NCBI RefSeq assembly: GCF_003063665.1
Contig: NZ_NESF01000011.1
Span: 1-64,000 of the forward strand
Length of the DNA stretch: 64,000 bases
DNA from: Limnohabitans sp. Hippo3
Lineage (GTDB): Bacteria > Pseudomonadota > Gammaproteobacteria > Burkholderiales > Burkholderiaceae_C
Direction of reading: 5' to 3'
Shown piece after piece: positions 55,566 through 63,638 of the stretch. Position 1 is the stretch's first letter. The number at the start of each line of letters is the position of its first letter. The position numbers were made by a program, and so were the translations under genes. The notes under the pieces are model-generated. The model saw only the letters and a program-made list of their open reading frames with translations, did not search any database and was not told the origin of the DNA.

Positions 55566-56087
55566 ATGACCACACGCTGGATTCCTACCACTCACCACAA
55601 AGTCACCACCGCCTTGTTGGGCTTGGGTACAGCGGTCTTGGGTTTGTTGAGCGGCTGCAGCACACCGCCTCCTGCCGTGACGCCTCCACCCCCGCCGCCC
55701 CCGGCAGCGAAAGCGCCTGAACCCGTCCCTGCCCCCACAGGCCCCACATCGCTGGCCCGCAACAGCAAAGAGTACCGAAAAGATGCTGCAGGCCACCTCT
55801 ATGGCATGCACGCGCACCGCATCTACAAAGGCCGCATGCCGCCACTGCTCGAAGCCGTGGGCGTGCTGAATGTGGACATCGACCACAAAGGCTCGGTGAA
55901 GGCGGTCAATTGGATGCGTGCGCCCAAGCATGTGCCCCATGTCATGGCAGAGATCGAACGTATGGTCAAAGCGTCCGCCCCCTACCCTGTGCCCAAACAC
56001 ATGAGCCAGGTCACCTACACCGATGTGTGGCTGTGGCACAAGAGCGGCAAGTTCCAGCTCGACACGCTGACCGAGGGGCAGGACTGA
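55566..56087 (+). CDS. Lipoprotein with a TonB C-terminal-like domain
   Basis: A 173-residue lipoprotein. The signal peptide ends LLSGC with the lipidated Cys at residue 31, followed by a Pro/Ala-rich linker (TPPPAVTPPPPPPPAAKAPE, about 32-58) and a compact domain (about 75-165) with YKGRMPPLLEAVGVLNVDID and GSVKAVNW. That domain resembles the TonB C-terminal fold (V.V.ID..G.V..V). ATG 55566 fits the lipobox; the frame extends upstream without homology. It is antisense-divergent from xdhC. The assignment is by pattern; a general lipoprotein of unknown role is the cautious reading. Confidence 0.72.
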   Translation: MTTRWIPTTHHKVTTALLGLGTAVLGLLSGCSTPPPAVTPPPPPPPAAKAPEPVPAPTGPTSLARNSKEYRKDAAGHLYGMHAHRIYKGRMPPLLEAVGVLNVDIDHKGSVKAVNWMRAPKHVPHVMAEIERMVKASAPYPVPKHMSQVTYTDVWLWHKSGKFQLDTLTEGQD

Positions 56088-56108
56088 CGCCTTGATCGGC
56101 TGAGCGCT

Positions 56109-57335
56109 TCAAACCCCCGACGTCTGCTCGTGCGACGCACCGGGCAGCAAGGTCAGAATCAGCGTGGTGGTCACTGAAAAACCAGCCAGCAACAAAAGCG
56201 AGTGGCCAAAGCCCATGGCCTTGACCACCGGCCCCAAGGCCCAGACCGACAGGGAACTGACCGCGAACGACACGCCCAGGCGCATGCCCGACACACGCGA
56301 GCGCAGGCGGTCGTCCACATAGCGGGCGATCATGAAATCGGTGAACGGGATGGCCCCGAAGATGAACACCATCACCCCGATCAGGGCGGCAAACAGCCAC
56401 CAGCCCTGCGCCTGCGAGGCCAGCACCAGCATGGGGATCTGCGCCATCACCATGAACATGAAAAAGCGTTTGAGCGGAAAGCGGTTGATCAGGTGCCCCA
56501 CCACCACCTGGGCGACTGAGGCCACGGCATAGACCACGGCCAGCAGCAGGCCCAAGGCGGCCGGGTCTTCCATCACGCCCGCAAAACGCTCGGCCAGCAA
56601 GGGGCCGTTGCCGTTGGTCGTGAAGTTGAACAGCACGCTGCTGGTGATGGCCGCGGCCGTCATGACCACCAGCGCACGCGCCAACATCGGGGCGGGCAGG
56701 GTGACCTTGGCACCGCCCTTGCGCTTGGCGGGTGACGACAGCTCTTGCGGGCAGCTTCGGGCAAACAGCCATCCGCACACCAGGGCCACCACGCCGGGCA
56801 CCACAAAGGCCGCACGCCAGCCTTGCCACTGGATCAAAAAACCCGTGAGCAAAGCGGCCACCGCCACGCCCAAATTACCGGCCAGGCCATTGAAGCCAAT
56901 GGTTGCGCCCGGGTTGGACGCACGCTCGAGCAGCATGGGAATGCCCACCGGGTGGTAAATGGATGCGAACACGCCGATCAGCGTAAGGCTGGCCGCCAGC
57001 TGCCAGGGCGTTTGCGCAAAAGCCGTGAGGATGGAGGCCGCACCGATGCCAAAAAAGAAAATGAGCATCATGCTGCGCCGACCCCACAAATCGCCCAAGC
57101 GCCCGGCAGGCAAAGAACCCAGACCGAACATGAAAAACGCACCCGCGCCATAGGGCATGAGGTCCTGCCATTGGGCCAGGCCCATGTCGAGGGCGATGGT
57201 GCTGACCGCTGCAGCAAAGATCAACAAGAACAAATGGTCCAGTGCGTGCGCGATGTTGAGCAAGCCCCGCACCAAGCGAGGGTGGTCGGCGGCTTGTTCG
57301 GGTACAGGGGCGGCAGAAGAGGTCAAGGTCGTCAT
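56109..57335 (-). CDS. MFS transporter 1
   Basis: A 408-residue 12-helix major facilitator protein. The loop 2-3 motif is present as GSLPAGRLGDLWGRRSMML (about 73-91), and PFTDFMIARYVDDRLRSRVSGMRLG resembles the second-half repeat. The sequence type (MTTLTSSAAPVPEQAADHPRLVRGLLNIAHALDHLFLLIFA) suggests a drug/organic-solute exporter. The ATG at 57335 is chosen over an upstream frame. The substrate is unknown. It is followed at 56087 by the convergent lipoprotein and has no obvious partner. Confidence 0.88.
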   Translation of the reverse strand: MTTLTSSAAPVPEQAADHPRLVRGLLNIAHALDHLFLLIFAAAVSTIALDMGLAQWQDLMPYGAGAFFMFGLGSLPAGRLGDLWGRRSMMLIFFFGIGAASILTAFAQTPWQLAASLTLIGVFASIYHPVGIPMLLERASNPGATIGFNGLAGNLGVAVAALLTGFLIQWQGWRAAFVVPGVVALVCGWLFARSCPQELSSPAKRKGGAKVTLPAPMLARALVVMTAAAITSSVLFNFTTNGNGPLLAERFAGVMEDPAALGLLLAVVYAVASVAQVVVGHLINRFPLKRFFMFMVMAQIPMLVLASQAQGWWLFAALIGVMVFIFGAIPFTDFMIARYVDDRLRSRVSGMRLGVSFAVSSLSVWALGPVVKAMGFGHSLLLLAGFSVTTTLILTLLPGASHEQTSGV

Positions 57336-57454
57336 GGTCGGTTCCAGCTTTCGGGCCGGGATGCGGTCAACCGGGCCAACATGCACCCGCACTGTGCAAC
57401 CAAGCGCTTTGGCACGCTGTCGCCTTGGTCACATGGCTGCAGATGCCCCTCGAT

Positions 57455-58729
57455 TCACAAAGACGCATTGGCAGGGGCTTTGGCGTCCCAGATGTGTGCC
57501 CGCCAGTACACCGCCATGGCCCCCGTCAGCAGCAGGCCCAGCGCCGAATACAAGCCTGCCGTGGCGGCATAGCCCCAGCGGTCGATCAGCGGGCCCGAGA
57601 GCAACAAGCCCAAAGGCAAGCCCCAAATGGCCAGCATGCGCATGCCCATCACCCGGCCCCGGTAGGCAGGCTCGGTCACACGCAGCATCACGGCCGCCAG
57701 CGGCGTCATGCACAAGCTTTGTGCCAGGCCCGCCACCCACAGCAAGCCCATGCCCACCCCCAGATGCGTGCTGAAAGCCAACATCACATCCGCTGCAAAC
57801 CACACCGCCCCCGCCAATACCATGGTTTGCGCAGCGCGAAACGCAAAGCGGTGCGAACTCAGCACCACCGAACCGACCAGACCTCCGAAGGCAAAGCTCG
57901 CACCCAGCCAGCCCAGGCCCGTCTGGTCGGTCAGGTAAATGTTTTTGGCCACATAGGGCAGCAAGCCCAAAGAGAAAGGAAAGGCCAGCAGGTTGACCAG
58001 GAACGCCAGCGCCATGGCCGCCATCAGCACCGGGCGCGTCCACACATAGCCAAAAGCCAGTTGCAAATCGCGCACGGGCGACACACGCGGGGCATCTTTG
58101 GTGGCTGTTGGCGCAGGCCCATCGGACACGCCGCGCGAAAGCACAAAACTGAGGGTGTAGAGCGCGGTGATCAGGGCGTAAGCCCAGGTCATGCCCAGCC
58201 AGGCCACCACCCCTGCGCCCGCCAGTGCCCCCGCGATGCGGGCCGAATCCGAGGTGATGCGGGAGATGCCCAGCGCCCCCAGCAAATGCCGGGGTGGCAA
58301 GGTCTGCGCGATCAGCGCGTTGCGCATCATCATGTCCGACGGCCGCACCAGCCCGGCCAAAGCGGCCATCAGCAGCACCGTCATGGGCGTGAGGGCCTGC
58401 CCCCAGGCCAGCAGCATGAAGGTGGCGGCCAGCGCTGCATAGAGGGTACGCGACAGAACCAGCATGCGGCGGTAACCCAGCCGGTCGCCCACCACGCCAA
58501 ACAGCGGCGAGACCAAAGAGCCCAGGTACTGCAGGGAGCCAAACACCACCAGCATCATGACCGAGCCCGACTCGACCAGGATGAACCAGCCCAGCACGAT
58601 GGACTCCATCTCGAAAGCCCAGGAGGTGGCCAGGTCGGCAGGCCACTGAAAACGGAAACTCCGGACCCGGAACGGGTCGCGCCAGTGCATGGCGGGTGAC
58701 GGTTCAGCAGTCGATGCGGCCTGACTCAC
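57455..58729 (-). CDS. MFS transporter 2 (enterobactin-exporter-like)
   Basis: A 424-residue MFS protein with 12 helices; the first-half motif FGVVGDRLGYRRML (about 76-89) and second-half PAYRGRVMGMRMLA are visible, with the opening RDPFRVRSFRFQWPADLATSWAFEMESIVLGW typical of the MFS_3/EntS-like group. Only TTG 58747, GTG 58729 and ATG 58690 are available as starts; GTG 58729 has the better-looking AGGG upstream, so it is a guess. It is next to the first MFS gene but in a different subfamily. Substrate unknown. Confidence 0.85.
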   Translation of the reverse strand: MSQAASTAEPSPAMHWRDPFRVRSFRFQWPADLATSWAFEMESIVLGWFILVESGSVMMLVVFGSLQYLGSLVSPLFGVVGDRLGYRRMLVLSRTLYAALAATFMLLAWGQALTPMTVLLMAALAGLVRPSDMMMRNALIAQTLPPRHLLGALGISRITSDSARIAGALAGAGVVAWLGMTWAYALITALYTLSFVLSRGVSDGPAPTATKDAPRVSPVRDLQLAFGYVWTRPVLMAAMALAFLVNLLAFPFSLGLLPYVAKNIYLTDQTGLGWLGASFAFGGLVGSVVLSSHRFAFRAAQTMVLAGAVWFAADVMLAFSTHLGVGMGLLWVAGLAQSLCMTPLAAVMLRVTEPAYRGRVMGMRMLAIWGLPLGLLLSGPLIDRWGYAATAGLYSALGLLLTGAMAVYWRAHIWDAKAPANASL

Positions 58730-58806
58730 AGCCGTGACCCTGCTCAAAACAAAGTGGGTGGAAACAGCGCACAGCAGCCGGGCTCGGGTGCAGGCCGCTC
58801 ATGCGC

Positions 58807-58989
58807 TCAATCCTGCCCGGGGCGAGGCGACTGAAGGATGGTGTCGCTCTTGGCTGGGCGGTCGGGCTGCGCCGCAGGCTCGGGCATGAAGCACATCTTC
58901 TCGCCATCCCAACGCTGGCCGCACCAGCAAAGGCCTTCGGCATTGATGATGCAAGTGCCAGTGCCGCAGCACCGTGGATCGTCTGACAT
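58807..58989 (-). CDS. Small Cys-rich protein of unknown function
   Basis: A 60-residue protein (MSDDPRCCGTGTCIINAEGL start) with Cys residues in CCGTGTC, CWCGQRW and MCF, about six in the first 40 positions, then an Ala/Pro-rich tail. The pattern suggests zinc or Fe-S binding. No ribosome site stands out; the CCGTGTCIIN pattern looks like a protein family seen in Burkholderiales, but I cannot name it. It lies between the MFS gene and xdhB copy 2 on the same strand. Confidence 0.6.
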   Translation of the reverse strand: MSDDPRCCGTGTCIINAEGLCWCGQRWDGEKMCFMPEPAAQPDRPAKSDTILQSPRPGQD

Positions 58990-59064
58990 GGGCCTGCTCC
59001 TGTGGGCTATTGGGATCAAAGTGAAAGGATGCCTGAAAACGCTTCAGGCATCCTGTTCAGGCCC

Positions 59065-61425
59065 TCACAGCCCTGCAGTGGCCTTGGCTTTTTCGCAGGC
59101 CATCAGGATGCGCTCGGGTGTGGCCGGGGCGTCCATGTAAACCACCGCCTTGTGGTTGGCGCTGGCAGCCACCGCATCGCGCAAGGCGAAGAAGGCCGAC
59201 AGGCCCAGCATCAACGGCGGCTCGCCCGTGGCCTTGCTGTTGAACGGTGTGGGTTTGATGTTGGCGTTGTCGAACAGGGACACCTTGAAGTGCTCGGGAA
59301 TGTCGCCAGCCACCGGGATTTTGTAAGTGCTGGGGCCGTGCGTGAGCAGCTTGCCTTTCTTGTCCCAGATGCACTCTTCCATGGTGAGCCAGCCCATGCC
59401 CTGCACATACGCGCCTTCGATCTGGCCTTTGTCCAGGGCCGGGTTGATGCTGCGGCCCACATCGTGCACGATGTCCACGGCTTTCAGCCACCACTCGCCA
59501 GTGCGCGTGTCGATTTCCACTTCGCTCACGGCAGCGCCGTAGCAGTAGTAATAGAAAGCACGGCCGTTCAGTGTGGTGAAGTCGTATTTGATTTCAGGCG
59601 TCATGTAAAAGCCGGTGACGCTCAGGCCCACGCGGTCGAGCCAAGCCTGCTTGGTCACGTCCGACCAGTTGACCGACTTGCCGCCACCGTGCAGCTGGTT
59701 GTTCGCGAAGCTGACTTCATCGGCTGCGCAGCCCAGCATGCGGGCGGCCACAGGCTTCAAGCGCTCGCGCATTTGCGCAGTGGCGTTCATGATGGCTGCG
59801 CCGTTGATGTCGGCACCGCTCGACGCCGAGGTGGCTGAGGCGTTGGGCACTTTTTGCGAGTCGGTGGCGGTGATGCGCACATGGTCCACGCTGATGCCCA
59901 AACCATCGGCACAGACCTGCGCCATCTTGGTGTTCAGGCCCTGGCCCATTTCGGTGCCGCCGTGGTTGCAGCTGACCGAGCCGTCCATGTAAACCACCAG
60001 CAGCGCGCCGCCTTGGTTCAAGTGCGTGGCGGTGAAGCTGATGCCGAACTTGAGTGGCACCAAGGCCAAACCGCGCTTGCGGGTCTTGCTCTTGGCGTTG
60101 AAGGCCTGCACCTGAGCGCGACGCTCTGCGTAGTTCGATTCGCGCTCGACCTGGTCGATCACCTTGTCACCCACCCAGTCTTCGATGAGCTGGTTGTACT
60201 GGGTGGTCATGGTGTCGGGCGTGCCGCTGATGGCGGGGTCTTTGTAGAGGTTGAGCTTGCGCACTTCCAGGGGGTCTTTGCCCAAGGTCATGGCGATCTC
60301 GTCCATCACCGTCTCGATGCCGAACATGCCTTGTGGGCCGCCAAAGCCCCGGAATGCGGTGGCGCTTTGGGTGTTGGTTTTGCAGCGGTGACTGACCAAC
60401 TTGAGCGCGGGCAGGTGGTAAGTGTTGTCGATGTGCAGGCAAGCGCGGTCATTGACGGGGCCTGAATAGTCGGTGCTGTAGCCGCAGCGCGACATGAGCG
60501 TGATGTCGGCGCCCAGCACGCGGCCGTTGTCGTCAAAGCCCACTTCATAGTCGATGCGGAAATCGTGGCGCTTGCCGGTGATGGTCATGTCGTCGTCACG
60601 GTTCACACGCAGCTTGACGGGCTTGCCCAGCTTGTGCGCGGCCAAGGCGGCGCTCTGGCTGAAGATGCTGGCGTTGCCCTCTTTGCCGCCAAAGCCGCCA
60701 CCCATGCGGCGGCAAATCACCTCCACATCGTTGGTGTGCAGGTTCAGGGCGTGCGCGGCTTCGCGCTGGTTGCCATCGGGGTGCTGGGTCGACACGTACA
60801 AGGTCAGCTGCCCGTCTTCCTTGGGCACCGCGTAAGTGATCTGGCCTTCCAGATAGAACTGCTCTTGCTGGCCGGTGTTGGTGCTGCCCTTGATCTTGTG
60901 GGGCGCATTGGCAATGGCGGCAGCGGCGTCACCACGCGTGATGCCTTTGGGCGGCATGATGAAGCTGCCCGCCGCCATGGCTTCTTCGATGGTCAAGATG
61001 GGCGTGAGCTCTTTCACCAGCACCTTGGCTTTTTTGGCGGCTTCGCGGGCGTAAAGCATTTCACGCGCCACGACCACGGCCACGGCCTGGCCGACAAACT
61101 CGACCTTGCCAGCGGCGAGGAAAGGATCGTCGTGCACGATGGGGCCGCAGTTGTTTTCGCCGGGAATGTCTTTGGCGGTGTAGACCGCGACAACGCCGTG
61201 CTCACGCAAGATGGCTGCGCGGTCGATGCCGTCGCCAATCAACTCGCCATGGGCCACGGGCGACAGGATGAGCGCGGCGTACAAAGTGCCTGCGTGCTCA
61301 GGGATGTCGTCAATGTAGGTGGCCGAGCCCGTGACGTGCAGGTGCGCAGACTCGTGAACGACGTCCGTGCCCTGCTGAACGCCCGATGCGGGCAACAGGT
61401 TCTTGATGGGGGTAGGAGCGTTCAT
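59065..61425 (-). CDS. xdhB: Xanthine dehydrogenase large subunit, copy 2
   Basis: A 786-residue molybdopterin subunit. The purine-pocket residues are present: E249 in GGGFGGKE, R327 in NDRACLH, AFRGFGGPQ and E735 in TGEPPLM. It is clearly homologous to copy 1 (32626-34926) but differs throughout: 20 residues longer, with different loops after FGGKE (GNASIF here, TQAGHL there) and NDRACLHIDN here, ADRAIFHTDN there. The ATG directly follows the xdhA stop (TGAATG), so translation is coupled. It uses XdhC at 54661 for cofactor insertion. Confidence 0.94.
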   Translation of the reverse strand: MNAPTPIKNLLPASGVQQGTDVVHESAHLHVTGSATYIDDIPEHAGTLYAALILSPVAHGELIGDGIDRAAILREHGVVAVYTAKDIPGENNCGPIVHDDPFLAAGKVEFVGQAVAVVVAREMLYAREAAKKAKVLVKELTPILTIEEAMAAGSFIMPPKGITRGDAAAAIANAPHKIKGSTNTGQQEQFYLEGQITYAVPKEDGQLTLYVSTQHPDGNQREAAHALNLHTNDVEVICRRMGGGFGGKEGNASIFSQSAALAAHKLGKPVKLRVNRDDDMTITGKRHDFRIDYEVGFDDNGRVLGADITLMSRCGYSTDYSGPVNDRACLHIDNTYHLPALKLVSHRCKTNTQSATAFRGFGGPQGMFGIETVMDEIAMTLGKDPLEVRKLNLYKDPAISGTPDTMTTQYNQLIEDWVGDKVIDQVERESNYAERRAQVQAFNAKSKTRKRGLALVPLKFGISFTATHLNQGGALLVVYMDGSVSCNHGGTEMGQGLNTKMAQVCADGLGISVDHVRITATDSQKVPNASATSASSGADINGAAIMNATAQMRERLKPVAARMLGCAADEVSFANNQLHGGGKSVNWSDVTKQAWLDRVGLSVTGFYMTPEIKYDFTTLNGRAFYYYCYGAAVSEVEIDTRTGEWWLKAVDIVHDVGRSINPALDKGQIEGAYVQGMGWLTMEECIWDKKGKLLTHGPSTYKIPVAGDIPEHFKVSLFDNANIKPTPFNSKATGEPPLMLGLSAFFALRDAVAASANHKAVVYMDAPATPERILMACEKAKATAGL

Positions 61426-62898
61426 TCAAGCCACCTCTTTCTGTTCTTCGATAAATTCGAGCACCAGGTTGCGGGCGACCAGGGCGCGGTAGGCCCAAGT
61501 GGCGCGCAGGCCGTCGCGGGCGGTGAAGCTGGCGGCGATCGCGGCGTCCAGATCGGCCGCTTTCACGTCACCAGGCGCACGGCCTTCCATCACGGCTTCG
61601 AGCTTGGGCGCGCGGCAAGGCGATGGGGCCAGGCCGTTGTAGGCCAGCTTCACGCCACTCAACTTGCCACCTTGCAGCGTGTAGCTGATGGCTGCGCAGG
61701 TGGCCGAAATGTCTTGCTCAAAACGCTTGCTCACCTTGTGGGCGCGGAACACCTGGCCAGCCACGGGCTTCGGACATTCGATGGCTTCGATGAACTCACC
61801 GGGCTCCATCACGTTTTTCTTCATGCCGGTGTAGAAGTTGTCCAGCAGCACCTTGCGGGTCTTGTCGCCCCGGCGCAGCACCAAGCTGGCACCCAATGCC
61901 ATCAGGCAAGGCATGGTGTCGCCAATCGGTGAGCCGTTGGCGATGTTGCCCGCCAGCGTGGCGGTGGATCGGATGGGCGGCGAGCCAAAGCGGCGCAACA
62001 CCTCGGTGAAGTCGGGGTAAGCCTGGGCCACCAGCGCTTCGACCTGCGACAGCGACACGGCCGCGCCAATGCGCCAGGCGCTGGCGGTCTCGGTCACTTG
62101 GCGCAGTTCTTTGACGTTGCCCAAATACATGATGTGCTCGGGACGGCTGAACTGCTTGTTGACCTGCAGACCGATTTCGGTACTGCCCGCCAACAGCGTG
62201 GTGCTGGGGTTCTTGACCAGATAGTCGGCCACTTCGGCGAGGGTGGCGGGCGACACAAACTCGTTGCCTTTGCGGGTGCGCACGACCGGCTGCACGATGA
62301 TGTCGCCGTCCAGGCTCAGCGTGGGCACACTGGCGCGCTGGATTTCCTTGAGCAGCGGCACATCGGCGCTGTCGTCGAGCTTGAGCGCCTCGGGCTTGGC
62401 GCAGGCCTTGGTGGCCGAATCGATGATCGGCTTGTAGCCGGTGCAACGGCACAGGTTGCCGCTCAATGAATCGGTGATCTGCTGGCGATTGGGCGTGGGC
62501 AGCACCTGCACCAGGTTCACCAGGCTCATCACGATGCCCGGCGTGCAAAAGCCGCACTGCGAGCCGTGGCACTTGATCATTTCTTCCTGCACCGGGTGCA
62601 GCGTGCCGTCGGCTTTTTTCAGGCTCTCGACGGTTTTGACCGATTTGCCGTCCAGCGAGGGCAACAGCTGGATGCAGGCGTTGGTGGCCACATAGTCCAC
62701 GCCCGTGCCTGCGGCGTTGAGTTCACCCACCATCACCACACAAGCGCCGCAATCGCCTTCGGCGCAGCCCTCCTTGGTGCCGGTGCGGTGCAGTTGCTCG
62801 CGCAAATAGTCCAGAACAGTGGTGGTGCGGCGCTCGCCTTGGGCTTCGACGATGCGGCCGTCGAGCACAAAGCGCACGGTGTTGGTGACTTGGGTCAT
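61426..62898 (-). CDS. xdhA: Xanthine dehydrogenase small subunit (Fe-S and FAD), copy 2
   Basis: A 490-residue XdhA with plant-type cluster KEGCAEGDCGACVVMV (about 43-58), second cluster CHGSQCGFCTPGIVMS and GNLCRCTGYKP (about 112-165) and FAD domain (about 205-400) with TLLAGSTEIGLQ and GNIANGSPIGDTMP. Start MTQVTNTVRF fits the domain boundary. It leads a two-gene set with xdhB. Its leader holds a strong hairpin 29 bases from the ATG and, further up, a MITE-like element. Nearest purine genes are uraH and gntR on its left in transcription terms. Confidence 0.94.
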   Translation of the reverse strand: MTQVTNTVRFVLDGRIVEAQGERRTTTVLDYLREQLHRTGTKEGCAEGDCGACVVMVGELNAAGTGVDYVATNACIQLLPSLDGKSVKTVESLKKADGTLHPVQEEMIKCHGSQCGFCTPGIVMSLVNLVQVLPTPNRQQITDSLSGNLCRCTGYKPIIDSATKACAKPEALKLDDSADVPLLKEIQRASVPTLSLDGDIIVQPVVRTRKGNEFVSPATLAEVADYLVKNPSTTLLAGSTEIGLQVNKQFSRPEHIMYLGNVKELRQVTETASAWRIGAAVSLSQVEALVAQAYPDFTEVLRRFGSPPIRSTATLAGNIANGSPIGDTMPCLMALGASLVLRRGDKTRKVLLDNFYTGMKKNVMEPGEFIEAIECPKPVAGQVFRAHKVSKRFEQDISATCAAISYTLQGGKLSGVKLAYNGLAPSPCRAPKLEAVMEGRAPGDVKAADLDAAIAASFTARDGLRATWAYRALVARNLVLEFIEEQKEVA

Positions 62899-62927
62899 GG
62901 TGCGGGGGGTGGGGGTAAATAAACGGT

Positions 62928-62957
62928 AAGGCCCCGATTTTAAGGAACCGGGGCCTT
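62928..62957 (-). promoter_or_regulatory. Hairpin in the xdhA copy 2 leader
   Basis: AAGGCCCCG (62928-62936) pairs with CGGGGCCTT (62949-62957). On the minus strand the stem is followed by ACCGTTTATTT, a weak T-rich tract, 29 bases before the xdhA ATG. It may terminate uraH transcription or regulate xdhA; no Shine-Dalgarno is visible between it and the ATG. Confidence 0.5.
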
Positions 62958-62981
62958 CGCTGGGCGGCTTTTCGACGGATT

Positions 62982-63111
62982 AATCGGAATCTGACCCCAA
63001 TTAGTCTGACCTCAAACGATGATTCTGTCACCCCGGACTTGATCCGGGGTCCATGCATGGATGCCGGATCAAGTCCGGCATGACAAGCTTAATGGGGGTC
63101 AGATCCCGATT
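62982..63111. repeat. MITE-like element with terminal inverted repeats enclosing two REP hairpins
   Basis: AATCGGAATCTGACCCC (62982-62998) and GGGGTCAGATCCCGATT (63095-63111) are inverted repeats with one mismatch in 17. Between them are GTCA-flanked hairpins CCCCGGACTTGATCCGGGG (63031-63049) and GCCGGATCAAGTCCGGC (63063-63079). The whole lies between uraH and xdhA. Confidence 0.7.
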
Positions 63112-63114
63112 GTT

Positions 63115-63468
63115 TTATGAGCCGCGATAAGTCGAGTAGCTCCACGGACTGGCCAGCAGGGGCACGTGGTAGTGCTGGTCTTCGTGGGCCACGCCAAAGT
63201 CGAGGCTGACTTTGTTCAAGAAGTTGGGCTCGGGCAGTTCCACGCCCTTGGCCTTGAAGTAGTCGCTCACATTGAAGACCAGGCGGTAAGTGCCTTTGCG
63301 CAGGCTGGCATGGTCGTAGAGCATGCCGTCGGGGTTGCGGCCGTCGTGGTTGAGGGTGAAGCTTTTGACCAAGGTGGCCTGATCGCCTTGCGTCGTGTAC
63401 AGGGACACCTGCATGCCCGCAGCGGGGCAGCCGTGCATGGTGTCCAGAACGTGTGTGCTCAATCCCAT
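63115..63468 (-). CDS. uraH: 5-Hydroxyisourate hydrolase
   Basis: A 117-residue transthyretin-related HIU hydrolase. It turns the unstable product of PuuD into OHCU. Family marks: STHVLDTMHGCPAAGM (about 4-19, with the active-site His), LNHDGRNPDG, HYHVPLLASP (about 100-109) and the C-terminal YRGS (YSTYRGS) unique to the hydrolases. No signal peptide. It is divergent from gntR with a TGTATACA operator in between. OHCU decarboxylase (uraD), which usually follows, is not here. Confidence 0.93.
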   Translation of the reverse strand: MGLSTHVLDTMHGCPAAGMQVSLYTTQGDQATLVKSFTLNHDGRNPDGMLYDHASLRKGTYRLVFNVSDYFKAKGVELPEPNFLNKVSLDFGVAHEDQHYHVPLLASPWSYSTYRGS

Positions 63469-63546
63469 GGTGTGCTCGCTTGTCTTGAATGGGGTTCAAA
63501 AAGGTGGTTGTGGCAAGGCTTTGAAAAACCCCTCCCAATCCGGTCG

Positions 63547-63561
63547 ACCGAAGTGTATACA
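63547..63561. promoter_or_regulatory. GntR-type operator candidate between uraH and gntR
   Basis: ACCGAAGTGTATACA is identical to the site upstream of puuD (54557-54571). It sits midway in the 170-base divergent gap, so it can control both uraH and gntR. Overlapping TATACA/TACAAT sequences fit as -10 elements. Confidence 0.7.
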
Positions 63562-63638
63562 ATTTTGATTTTGGTGGCTATCATTTGCGACCAAGACATA
63601 AAAACACCTGGGCAAACACCCCAAAGGGACCGCGAGAC

